From the NCBI RefSeq assembly GCF_002197645.1, contig NZ_CP021874.1, positions 1,798,001 through 1,862,000 on the forward strand: a stretch of 64,000 nt of DNA. The letters run 5' to 3'. Positions within the stretch are counted from its first letter, which is position 1, and each line of letters begins with the position of its first letter. This DNA comes from Enterococcus wangshanyuanii (GTDB taxonomy: Bacteria; Bacillota; Bacilli; Lactobacillales; Enterococcaceae). A program made the position numbers and the translations under genes. Shown piece by piece: positions 35,257 to 42,344 of the stretch. The notes under the pieces were generated by a model. That model ran no database searches. It was not told the origin of the DNA and saw nothing but the letters and a program-made list of their open reading frames with translations.

Positions 35257-36096
35257 ATGAAAAAGTTACTAGGGGTTACTTTATTACTGTTGGGTCTTGG
35301 TTTTAGCACAACTGTTGAAGCTCAAGAAAAATTTGAAATCAATGAGGAAAATAGGAACTTAATCGCAGAACTTTCAGCTTCTGAACCTGCAAATAAGGAC
35401 TATATCGAGAGTACAATTAACATGTATTATGATGCACCTTCCGAAAATGATTCTGCAGAAGATTTTAACTCATTTTTAAATTCCGCGCTATCTGAATTAG
35501 ATAATTTTGATTCTACACAAGATGAAAAACTAGAAGACGTGATTGAGTCTTCCGATCTTCCACAAAAAAGAGTTATTACACCATACCCAACAGCAATTGC
35601 AGCTTATAAAGCAGGCATCGCTGTTGTTGATCGCATGGGACATTGGCAAACGGCAAACTATATGAGACGTGCGATTGTGCCGTTAGACAAAATTGGTACT
35701 AATTACACTCCAGCAACTTATTATAATAAAGACGATACTTGGGCAAGAATGGTAGACAGTGAAAGTTTGATGACTGCATATTACAGTCGTTTGAAAGCTG
35801 AAGCGTTCAGAGGTGGACGATCTTCAGGATCGTTTTCAGGTACACATACTTTTCCTAGTGGACATCTTATGACTGCGTTGAGAGGTGTATCCTATACCGT
35901 ATCATATAAAAAACAAGCAAATGGTAACTACTTTACTACAGTGAAAGTTACTGATATATTTGACTTTAAGTGGGAAGTTAACGGATATAGCAATAATTTT
36001 GGTGTAGGTTTCGGAAATAATTATTGTGTATTTGTCCAAACGTTAGGCGCCATCAAACCTTATAAAATTGAAATTGTGAGAACAATGTCAAGATAG
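35257..36096 (+). CDS. Secreted protein of unknown function (279 aa)
   Basis: Clear signal peptide (KKLLGVTLLLLGLGFSTTVEA, cleavage near residue 22), then an acidic linker-rich region (residues about 25-105). A compact C-terminal region of about 170 residues follows, rich in aromatic and Gly residues (AAYKAGIAVVDRMGHWQTANYM ... GRSSGSFSGTHTFPSG ... DIFDFKWEVNGYSNNFGVGFG). I do not recognise the family; the layout of signal, acidic pro-region and folded C-terminal domain resembles secreted enzymes or protein toxins. A gene for a small membrane protein starts 12 bp after its stop. Both lie in the segment bounded by the 20-bp repeats. ATG follows AAAAGGAGA. Confidence 0.75.
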   Translation: MKKLLGVTLLLLGLGFSTTVEAQEKFEINEENRNLIAELSASEPANKDYIESTINMYYDAPSENDSAEDFNSFLNSALSELDNFDSTQDEKLEDVIESSDLPQKRVITPYPTAIAAYKAGIAVVDRMGHWQTANYMRRAIVPLDKIGTNYTPATYYNKDDTWARMVDSESLMTAYYSRLKAEAFRGGRSSGSFSGTHTFPSGHLMTALRGVSYTVSYKKQANGNYFTTVKVTDIFDFKWEVNGYSNNFGVGFGNNYCVFVQTLGAIKPYKIEIVRTMSR

Positions 36097-36108
36097 GAGT
36101 TTATTATT

Positions 36109-36381
36109 GTGATTAATAGAAAAATAATAATTCAAAACTTGTATTTTGTTCTTTTTCTGGTTTGGCTAATAGGAGTTATCCTAACGTTAAATTTTCTCCC
36201 TATGCAAGACCCAGATACTTTAACGCTGGATGAGATGATTAATCTTCAAAAAAAATTTTCTATTAACTACGATCTAGGGCATCTGTTTATCAAGATAAGT
36301 GAGGTATTTTTTATAGCCTTAACTATTTACACGATCGTTTCTTTTTTACTAACAAAATACAAAAAGGAAAAGCAGTCTTAA
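36109..36381 (+). CDS. Small two-helix membrane protein (90 aa)
   Basis: GTG start with AGGAG 9 nt upstream, 12 bp after the secreted-protein gene. Two hydrophobic helices (LYFVLFLVWLIGVILTLNFL and FIKISEVFFIALTIYTIVSFLL) are separated by an acidic loop (MQDPDTLTLDEMINLQKKFS). No family recognised. Tight linkage to a secreted protein and its size recall immunity or accessory membrane proteins; this is inference only. A hairpin overlaps its stop codon. Confidence 0.65.
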   Translation: MINRKIIIQNLYFVLFLVWLIGVILTLNFLPMQDPDTLTLDEMINLQKKFSINYDLGHLFIKISEVFFIALTIYTIVSFLLTKYKKEKQS

Positions 36382-36396
36382 GAGATTGCTTTTTTT
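36368..36396 (+). terminator. Terminator of the secreted protein/membrane protein pair
   Basis: AAAAGCA(g)TCTTAAGA(ga)TTGCTTTTTTT overlaps the stop codon of the small membrane protein gene. Confidence 0.65.
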
Positions 36397-36412
36397 ATAC
36401 AAAAAAACCAAT

Positions 36413-36446
36413 AAAAAAAGCGCCTATCTCATAAGAGATAGGCGCT
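36413..36446 (-). terminator. Terminator downstream of queA
   Basis: AGCGCCTATCTC, four-base loop, GAGATAGGCGCT, then TTTTTTT in the minus direction: a perfect 12-bp stem. It lies about 100 bp after the queA stop, inside the presumed inserted segment. Confidence 0.85.
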
Positions 36447-36545
36447 AAAGCAGTTTTATACAAAGGTAAAATGAAAAGTGTTAAGTTAGAGTTTGTTTGG
36501 TATATCTTAAAGACCGTTGAAAAGGATTAAAATCAAAGTATCCCC

Positions 36546-36565
36546 TTATTTCACAAACATTGCAT
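36546..36565. repeat. att-like direct repeat, right copy (within the queA 3' end)
   Basis: Same 20-mer as 34982-35001; here it encodes the final residues (MFVK) and stop of queA, which therefore remains intact. This is the arrangement expected when an element enters the 3' end of a gene and restores it. Confidence 0.75.
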
Positions 36566-37577
36566 CCCCGAAGCTAAAGAAGCGATAGCGTTCATTTATA
36601 GCATGATGATATGCAGCTAATGTCAAATCACGTCCTGCAAATGCACTGACTAGCATGACTAATGTGGACTTCGGTAAATGGAAGTTCGTTGAAAAAGCTT
36701 GAACGATCTTGAATTCATAGCCTGGTGTGATAAAAATATCTGTCCAGCCACTGTCTGCTTTAATTTGGCCATCAAATTTTGAGCCGATCGTTTCTAGCGT
36801 ACGAATAGAGGTTGTTCCAACAGCAATAATTTTCCCGCCCTGTTGCCGAACCTCATTCAGCTGTTCTGCAGCCGTTTCTGTCAATCGATAAAATTCACTG
36901 TGCATCTCATGTTCAGCAATATTTTCTACACTAACTGGACGAAACGTTCCTAGGCCAACATGTAAAGTCAGATAGACTAACTTTACCCCTTTTGCTTGAA
37001 TCTTCTCAAGTAGTTCTTGAGTGAAGTGTAAGCCGGCTGTGGGAGCAGCGGCAGAGCCGTTCTCTTTTGCATAGACCGTTTGGTATCGTTCAGGGTCTTC
37101 TAAACGTTCTTTGATATAGGGCGGTAGAGGCATTTCGCCTAAAGATTCTAAAATCTCCAAGAAAATCCCATCATAAGTGAAATCAACAATTCGGCCGCCA
37201 TGCTCCAGTTCTTCAACAACTGTCGCCTTCAAACGTCCGTCACCAAAATGAATTTCAGTGCCTTTTTTAGCTCGTTTCGCTGGCTTGATCAGTGTCTCCC
37301 AAGTATCTCCTTGTGTATTCGTCAAAAGGAGCACTTCCAAATGCCCACCAGTCTCAGGTTTTTCTCCGTATAAACGCGCAGGTAATACACGTGTATCATT
37401 CATGACTAGCGCATCTCCAGCATTCAATTCATCAATGATGTCATGAAAATGCTTATCTTCTATTTCTTTTGTTTCACGGTTTAAGACTAAAAGTCGTGAG
37501 CTTGTTCGATCTTTTAGCGGTGTTTGAGCAATCAGCTCTTCAGGTAAATCAAAATCAAAATCTTCTGTACTAAGCAT
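36546..37577 (-). CDS. queA: S-adenosylmethionine:tRNA ribosyltransferase-isomerase QueA (343 aa)
   Basis: Adds the ribosyl moiety of SAM to preQ1 in tRNA, forming epoxyqueuosine, which QueH (21046) then reduces. Typical sequence throughout: [77 protein letters not shown] and [15 protein letters not shown] 37577 is chosen over a GTG at 37586 because the site AAAGAGTG precedes it at normal spacing and homologues begin MLSTEDFDF. Its last codons carry the 20-bp repeat shared with 34982-35001. Confidence 0.96.
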   Translation of the reverse strand: MLSTEDFDFDLPEELIAQTPLKDRTSSRLLVLNRETKEIEDKHFHDIIDELNAGDALVMNDTRVLPARLYGEKPETGGHLEVLLLTNTQGDTWETLIKPAKRAKKGTEIHFGDGRLKATVVEELEHGGRIVDFTYDGIFLEILESLGEMPLPPYIKERLEDPERYQTVYAKENGSAAAPTAGLHFTQELLEKIQAKGVKLVYLTLHVGLGTFRPVSVENIAEHEMHSEFYRLTETAAEQLNEVRQQGGKIIAVGTTSIRTLETIGSKFDGQIKADSGWTDIFITPGYEFKIVQAFSTNFHLPKSTLVMLVSAFAGRDLTLAAYHHAINERYRFFSFGDAMFVK

Positions 37578-37599
37578 ATTTGTCACTCTTTCTACTTGA

Positions 37600-38110
37600 T
37601 TTGTCTTCGCTATTCTAACATTTTTTATTCTATCTGGCTATGAAGAAAGCAGCAAGACTAGTTATTTATTAGAAATGATCGAGTCTATTTTCTAATTAAT
37701 CAATAAATGAAAATATGGACAGATATAACCCAAAATGAAGTAAAAGTAATTCTGCGGCGATTCTCTTTTCTTTCATCTATATTGGATATAACTGTCCACA
37801 CCTTTGAATGATCAAAGACTAATTAAATCGGATTGAACATTACCACCTAAACGTTAGTCATCCGATTCAGGATATTCTTGATCGTTCATGAAAGTGTCAA
37901 ATCAAAAGCAGACAAACACTTTTTGACTGTCGGCTTCAGTCCTAAAGCATCCATCCTATCGACTTTTTACACTTTCTAGATAGAAACAAACAAAAAAAAT
38001 GGTGTTGGCAAACTACACCAACACCATTGCATGTTCAGTAAATAAGCATCACACAACCAACTAGCTCTATATGAAGAAAATCCTAGATATTTTCCTCAAA
38101 ATTGAGTAAA
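37600..38110. other. Long non-coding stretch with several inverted repeats
   Basis: Between queA and the next gene no convincing reading frame exists. It holds a long imperfect hairpin (TGGACAGATATA at 37715 region with TATAACTGTCCA near 37799, arms continued by ATGAAGTAAAAG/CTTTTCTTTCAT). A second stem is AATCGGAT/ATCCGATT (about 37826-37867), with the minus-oriented terminator below. The density of pairing suggests a structured transcript or a decayed mobile element. Confidence 0.4.
37992..38028 (-). terminator. Minus-strand terminator in the queA-upstream region
   Basis: AATGGTGTTGG, 8-nt loop, CCAACACCATT, then TTTTTTTT in the minus direction. It probably ends transcription from the 38339-38851 gene before it reaches queA. 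Confidence 0.75.
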
Positions 38111-38127
38111 ATGGAGAGTGTTGATGT

Positions 38128-38224
38128 TATACATTAACACGGGCAACTTGATTGGTCAGCCTTTTCTGACTTCTCAGGGCTTCATAAATCAGCGCCAACT
38201 GATTTGTGAAGTGCCTTTTTTATT
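38128..38224 (+). ncRNA. Candidate small RNA ending in a strong terminator
   Basis: A TTGAGT/TTATAC-like promoter (about 38103-38139) is followed by about 85 nt without a plausible coding frame. A hairpin GGGCTTCATAAATCAG / CTGATTTGTGAAGTGCC and TTTTTTATTTT follow (38177-38224). No gene precedes the terminator on this strand, so it likely ends a short transcript. Unverified. Confidence 0.4.
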
Positions 38225-38338
38225 TTATTCGTTTCTATCTACTACTCATTTTAAAGAAAAACAATTTCATAGTCAACAAACTGTCAGATTAATTTCTGTT
38301 TATTTCATTTTTTCATAGCCTTCATCCTTTTCATCCGC

Positions 38339-38851
38339 TTAAAATGGGGATGTATCAAGGGAATCACCATACGCCCAAACAAACTCCTCAGATGGATCAG
38401 TTTTACTCTGTTTCTTTATTTTTTTAACTGCTGATCCGTACTTCTTTTCTGTCTTGGTCTCATCGATTAGAAACCCCCAATGGTTCTTTTTCTTCGCCTG
38501 AATGATATCCGTATAGTCGATCATATTTCTTTTCAGCCATTTTTTACGATCTAGTTCATAACCAAATTCAGTATGGAAAAATTCATCCTTTAGTAAAACG
38601 TATTTGGCAGAAGAGTCCATTCCTGCTGCCATACGATAAAGTTGCTCTGCCTCGTCAAAACAGTGCTCTTCATTGTAGATATCACCTAAATGAACAAGTG
38701 CATTGAAACAATCATTAAATCGTATACCGCCGTGTTTCATACTTCCTTCAATGACTAACTTAAAAAAATAGACCGCTTGCTTATAATCTTTCGTCTCTAT
38801 AGCCATTTCCCCATACTTAAACCACTTTTTGATTTTTCTTTTATTAAACAT
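38339..38851 (-). CDS. TPR-like protein of unknown function (170 aa)
   Basis: Two tetratricopeptide-like helix pairs (KKWFKYGEMAIETKDYKQAVYFFKL and FNALVHLGDIYNEEHCFDEAEQLYRMA, residues about 8-75) are followed by a basic C-terminal region (KKKNHWGFLIDETKTEKKYG). No signal peptide or membrane helix. TPR repeats usually mediate protein contacts; nothing indicates the partner. Stands alone, separated by 113 bp from the HAAS-DUF4097 gene upstream. Confidence 0.7.
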   Translation of the reverse strand: MFNKRKIKKWFKYGEMAIETKDYKQAVYFFKLVIEGSMKHGGIRFNDCFNALVHLGDIYNEEHCFDEAEQLYRMAAGMDSSAKYVLLKDEFFHTEFGYELDRKKWLKRNMIDYTDIIQAKKKNHWGFLIDETKTEKKYGSAVKKIKKQSKTDPSEEFVWAYGDSLDTSPF

Positions 38852-38964
38852 ATGCTCTCCTTATAATACTTGCCTTTTTGTTTTATACATTAGAAAGTGG
38901 AATTAGACTAGACTCGATCTAACTCCACTTTCTTTATTTTTACGTAAATAGTTCTATTTTAGAC

Positions 38965-40518
38965 TTACTCTACTTTTTTCAAAATCTTGACGTCACCTGT
39001 TTTCGACTGCACATCAATACTGTATTTTCCAGAAGGTATCTTTGAAAAATCATTTTTTATTTCGCCTGTTCCTGTGCTCGCTGTGACTTTGACTGCTTGT
39101 GCAGGATCTTGAAGCCATTTAATAAAGCCAGAATGACTGGATACTTTAGCATTTACTTTGCTATCCTGAATTGAAATGATCGGTCCAGAAATATTTTCTA
39201 TTTCTAGATTTCCTTTATTCTCTTCTGAGACGATTTTACCTTTTTCATTGCTCATTAGTAGATCGCCCTTCGTTCTCTTGACAATGACCTGGCCATCAGT
39301 TGCGGTCGCTTTTAGTTTCTTTGTCTCGGTATCTTCCAAAATCATTCGGCCGGAATGGTTGTTCAACACGATATTATCTGAGCGTAAGAATTTCAAAATA
39401 GACAGTCCGCTATTTCCTTCAATCATCAAATCACCTAGCATACCAGTAATAACCGTCTTTCCAGAATCACTTTTTACCTCTAGGTTCATGGCAGATTCTT
39501 CAATGATCACATCTCCAAAATCACTTTTCACATGACCTTCATCTGCAATGATATTCTTAGCATAGACATCTCCTGAAATTAAATTCAAATCAAAATTTTT
39601 CGTCTGAATATCTAGTAAGCGTAGATCTCCTTGGCTTAGACTCAAGCGAAAATCATCAAGAATTGTCCCTTTTGGAATAAAGAACATCACCTCCGAACGC
39701 CCTGTTTTAGTAAATGTATCAAAGATATTCTCTTTATCAAGGGTCAAATCGACCTTGTTTTTGTAAGAACCTTTTTCGATTTTTTGGATATCACTTTCTT
39801 TAAATCTTCCTTTGACCATCAAACTCGGCTTTTCAGTACTAGAAACTTCTACTGTTGTGATTTCGACATCTGCATCTGAATCAAAACTAAATGAAGCATT
39901 CTTGCTTGAAGAAAGCTCGATCTCTTTATAATACTGTCTTCCCGTATACATCAAACGATCTGTTAGAGAAAATACCAACAATCCCCCTAGACCTAATGCT
40001 AACGCTGCTGTAGATAAGATATTTACTAGTTTTTTCTTTTCAATAAACCAGCTTTTTACTAATTGAAGAATCAATGCAGCTGTAAAAAAACAAAGTATCA
40101 ATGGAATAGCAGCTAGATTTTTTTCTTCGAGCAGTTCTTTGATTATATAGATGAGAGAAAAAGAAAACTCTGCCAACAATAAAAGTAATATCAAAGGTTT
40201 TAATACCTTAACTACTGTCTTTAATAACTTTTGCATTCTCTTTTTCTGTGTTTGAATAAAAACATCTTGGATCTCTTCTCGAGGAACAACAGATGTTTTC
40301 GCATTGATTGCAGCAGCTAAGCTTAGATCTGCATAATAGTCTGCTGCAATTTCTTGAGGTGAAGCAAGTCTGGCTACAACTTCAGCTTCTGTTTGTCCAT
40401 CTTCTAAACAAACAGCTAGTTGCTCCAGTAGATCTTCTTTCAACTCATTGAATTCTTCTATATCTTCTTCAGCAAAAGCAGCTTTTAGCTGGTCTAAATA
40501 TTCCTCCATCGTACTCAC
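38965..40518 (-). CDS. HAAS-domain membrane protein with C-terminal DUF4097 beta-helix (517 aa)
   Basis: An N-terminal HAAS/DUF1700-like helical domain (MEEYLDQLKAAFAEEDIEEF ... ASPQEIAADYYADL, residues about 1-70) is followed by three hydrophobic helices (about 105-185). A repetitive beta-rich DUF4097 region follows (about 200-510; VKSDFGDVIIEESAMNLEVK, VKSDSGKTVITGML). HAAS proteins are typically paired with and contact PadR-type regulators, as here: the padR stop and this GTG start share one base (TAGTG). DUF4097 also occurs in LiaX, a cell-envelope stress protein of enterococci, but the N-terminus differs, so this is not LiaX. It may sense the envelope (inference). Confidence 0.82.
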   Translation of the reverse strand: MSTMEEYLDQLKAAFAEEDIEEFNELKEDLLEQLAVCLEDGQTEAEVVARLASPQEIAADYYADLSLAAAINAKTSVVPREEIQDVFIQTQKKRMQKLLKTVVKVLKPLILLLLLAEFSFSLIYIIKELLEEKNLAAIPLILCFFTAALILQLVKSWFIEKKKLVNILSTAALALGLGGLLVFSLTDRLMYTGRQYYKEIELSSSKNASFSFDSDADVEITTVEVSSTEKPSLMVKGRFKESDIQKIEKGSYKNKVDLTLDKENIFDTFTKTGRSEVMFFIPKGTILDDFRLSLSQGDLRLLDIQTKNFDLNLISGDVYAKNIIADEGHVKSDFGDVIIEESAMNLEVKSDSGKTVITGMLGDLMIEGNSGLSILKFLRSDNIVLNNHSGRMILEDTETKKLKATATDGQVIVKRTKGDLLMSNEKGKIVSEENKGNLEIENISGPIISIQDSKVNAKVSSHSGFIKWLQDPAQAVKVTASTGTGEIKNDFSKIPSGKYSIDVQSKTGDVKILKKVE

Positions 40519-40835
40519 TAATCTGCCCTCCTCAACTCGTTTACTTGATCAACAAACTCGTCCCAGTCATGTTCCAAAAGTGCCAAATATTCTTGTCCCT
40601 TATCTGTTATCTGATAGTACTTTCTTGAAGGTCCATCTGGTGATTCTTTGGCGTAAATAATGCAGTAGGACTCTTTAACTAACCGACGTAAAACCGGATA
40701 AAGTGCCCCTTCGGTAATTGGTATAAATTGATTTACTCGTTGTGTTAATTCATAGCCGTAGCGATCTTCCTTTTGAATAAAATGAAGTACACACATCTCT
40801 AAAGCACCTTTTTTAAACTGGCTTGAAGCCCTCAT
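40518..40835 (-). CDS. PadR-family transcriptional regulator (105 aa)
   Basis: Winged helix of the PadR type: QFKKGALEMCVLHFIQKEDRYGYEL, ITEGALYPVLRRLVKES, and SPDGPSRKYYQITDKGQEYLALL in the wing. Short C-terminal helix for dimerisation. Overlaps the HAAS-DUF4097 gene by one base, so the pair is a regulator-membrane module in which the HAAS protein probably modulates PadR. Likely autoregulated through the 40836-41044 region. Confidence 0.92.
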   Translation of the reverse strand: MRASSQFKKGALEMCVLHFIQKEDRYGYELTQRVNQFIPITEGALYPVLRRLVKESYCIIYAKESPDGPSRKYYQITDKGQEYLALLEHDWDEFVDQVNELRRAD

Positions 40836-41044
40836 CGCTCAATCCCCTTATCACAGTTTTGATTGACAAATTACTGACCGTCTTTAATACTTCCTACACT
40901 ATACATAAACTACGAGTAAACAATCATGACCAATTTTTGCACCTATTCTTTCTAAATAAAATTTACATTTGAAACTTCCGCATGACTTAAAAAAGCGGAA
41001 TCTGTTACCTATTTTATTCACGGGACAATCTATTGTTCAGCTTA

Positions 41045-41599
41045 CTAATAGTTATTACGGTTGTAATTCTTTTTCTCTTGAATGATACCTTGACGCTCTG
41101 CCGGTGTCAAATTAGGATCGCTTAACTGGTTACCCCATTCTCTATTCTTTTGCCCACGTTCTTGCCCATTTGCCGAGGCTCCGGAAACAGCATCCGCTGG
41201 CGCTCCCGCTTCTTCTTGAACCTGAGCAGCTTCTTCTTGCTGATAAGCATCAGCAGGTTGTTCGGCGGCAGCTGATTGTTCAGAGGCTTGGGCTGCTGCC
41301 TGAGCCTCGTTTTCTGCTTTCGTTTCTGCTTCTACTTTTTTAGCCGCAGCTTTTTTCGCTTCTTCTTTTTGTTTCTGAGCTTTTTTGATCTCTTGCTCTT
41401 TCAATTTTGTTTTGATCGAATTTTCTACACGTGCAATTTTTTTAGAAACAACTTCGGCCAGCCGTTCTCTTTTTAAAGCAAATCGTTCTCTGACAACTTC
41501 ATCTTTTGAAAAAGCAGCCTCTACTGTCGTACTGCCGATTTGGGTCGTACCTACACCGATCATTAAAAGAGCTATGCAAAATAATATAAATTTTTTCAT
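41045..41599 (-). CDS. Secreted Ala/Glu/Lys-rich protein of unknown function (184 aa)
   Basis: Signal peptide (KKFILFCIALLMIGVGTTQIGSTTVEA) with a likely cleavage near residue 28. A long charged helix follows (about 32-95, KKAQKQKEEAKKAAAKKVEA), then a low-complexity Ala/Gln/Glu stretch and a C-terminus with NREWGNQLSDPNLTPAERQG. No domain recognised. It follows the putative lipoprotein and glycosyltransferase genes in the same direction, so it may be a surface partner of that unit. Confidence 0.7.
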   Translation of the reverse strand: MKKFILFCIALLMIGVGTTQIGSTTVEAAFSKDEVVRERFALKRERLAEVVSKKIARVENSIKTKLKEQEIKKAQKQKEEAKKAAAKKVEAETKAENEAQAAAQASEQSAAAEQPADAYQQEEAAQVQEEAGAPADAVSGASANGQERGQKNREWGNQLSDPNLTPAERQGIIQEKKNYNRNNY

Positions 41600-41636
41600 T
41601 CTAACTTCTCCTTAATCAACATATTCTTTAGTCTAG

Positions 41637-42326
41637 TTATCCTTGGAATGCATCAAGTAACTCATTAAAGCTTTTTTCCTCATCTATGACCTTCCAATAT
41701 TTCTTTTCCTTTTTATCTTGCTCCAGCTCTATACGAATCGTTTTAGATTTTGGTGCTGCTTTTAATTCTTTGAATGTCTTTTTTAACGCTTCAAATTGGA
41801 TTTGATTAAGGTCTTCATCTTTTAGTCCATTCAATTCTTTCAATAATTTGTTTAGCTGCTTTTCATCGGTGAGCTTATCGATATCATCTAATGTCTTGAT
41901 CGTATCGTACCCTTTGTTTTGTACCCATTTAACCAATTCTTCGTCTGTTTTTTTATCAACAACTTGATCGAATGTGCTTTGGTCCAATCCTGTTACTGTC
42001 ACCTCAGCTTCAGATTTTTTATCTGACTGCTCTTTCATTTTAATAGAAAAGCTAGTCTCATTCTCTAGTTTTTGTTGGTAAATTTCTACTAATTCTTTGG
42101 CCTGAGCTTCGGATAAATCAAACAATTCGGAAAAATCCTGAACTAAATCACTTTGAGTGGGTGCATCTAAATCATAAAAGTACTTCTCTGCCTCTTCTTT
42201 GTCCTTACCATATATGACATTATTAATGAAAGCTTCCGTCACGTCTTTGGGATCAGCATTCTTCGTACATCCTGTGAAAACAACAATGATCAAAGCTAAC
42301 ATAATGATTATTCTCTGTTTTTTCAT
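41637..42326 (-). CDS. Putative lipoprotein (DUF5105-like, 229 aa)
   Basis: Lipobox VFTGCTK with Cys near residue 20. The mature part begins DPKDVTEAFINNVIYGKDKEEAEKYFYD, as in small NTF2-like/DUF5105 lipoproteins, then a Lys/Glu-rich helical region, with KSKTIRIELEQDKKEKKYWKV near the end. Starts 18 bp after the glycosyltransferase stop, so it is very likely cotranscribed. The function is not known. Confidence 0.75.
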   Translation of the reverse strand: MKKQRIIIMLALIIVVFTGCTKNADPKDVTEAFINNVIYGKDKEEAEKYFYDLDAPTQSDLVQDFSELFDLSEAQAKELVEIYQQKLENETSFSIKMKEQSDKKSEAEVTVTGLDQSTFDQVVDKKTDEELVKWVQNKGYDTIKTLDDIDKLTDEKQLNKLLKELNGLKDEDLNQIQFEALKKTFKELKAAPKSKTIRIELEQDKKEKKYWKVIDEEKSFNELLDAFQG

Positions 42327-42344
42327 ATGTCTAATTGGCTCCTT

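Noticed and set aside
38118-38318. Plus-strand frame of 66 codons
   Set aside because: It spans the terminator hairpin at 38177-38224 and has no supporting Shine-Dalgarno; the region looks non-coding.
38965-40518. Assignment as LiaX
   Set aside because: It shares DUF4097 with LiaX but has an N-terminal HAAS domain, membrane helices and a PadR partner, unlike LiaX and its liaYZ context.
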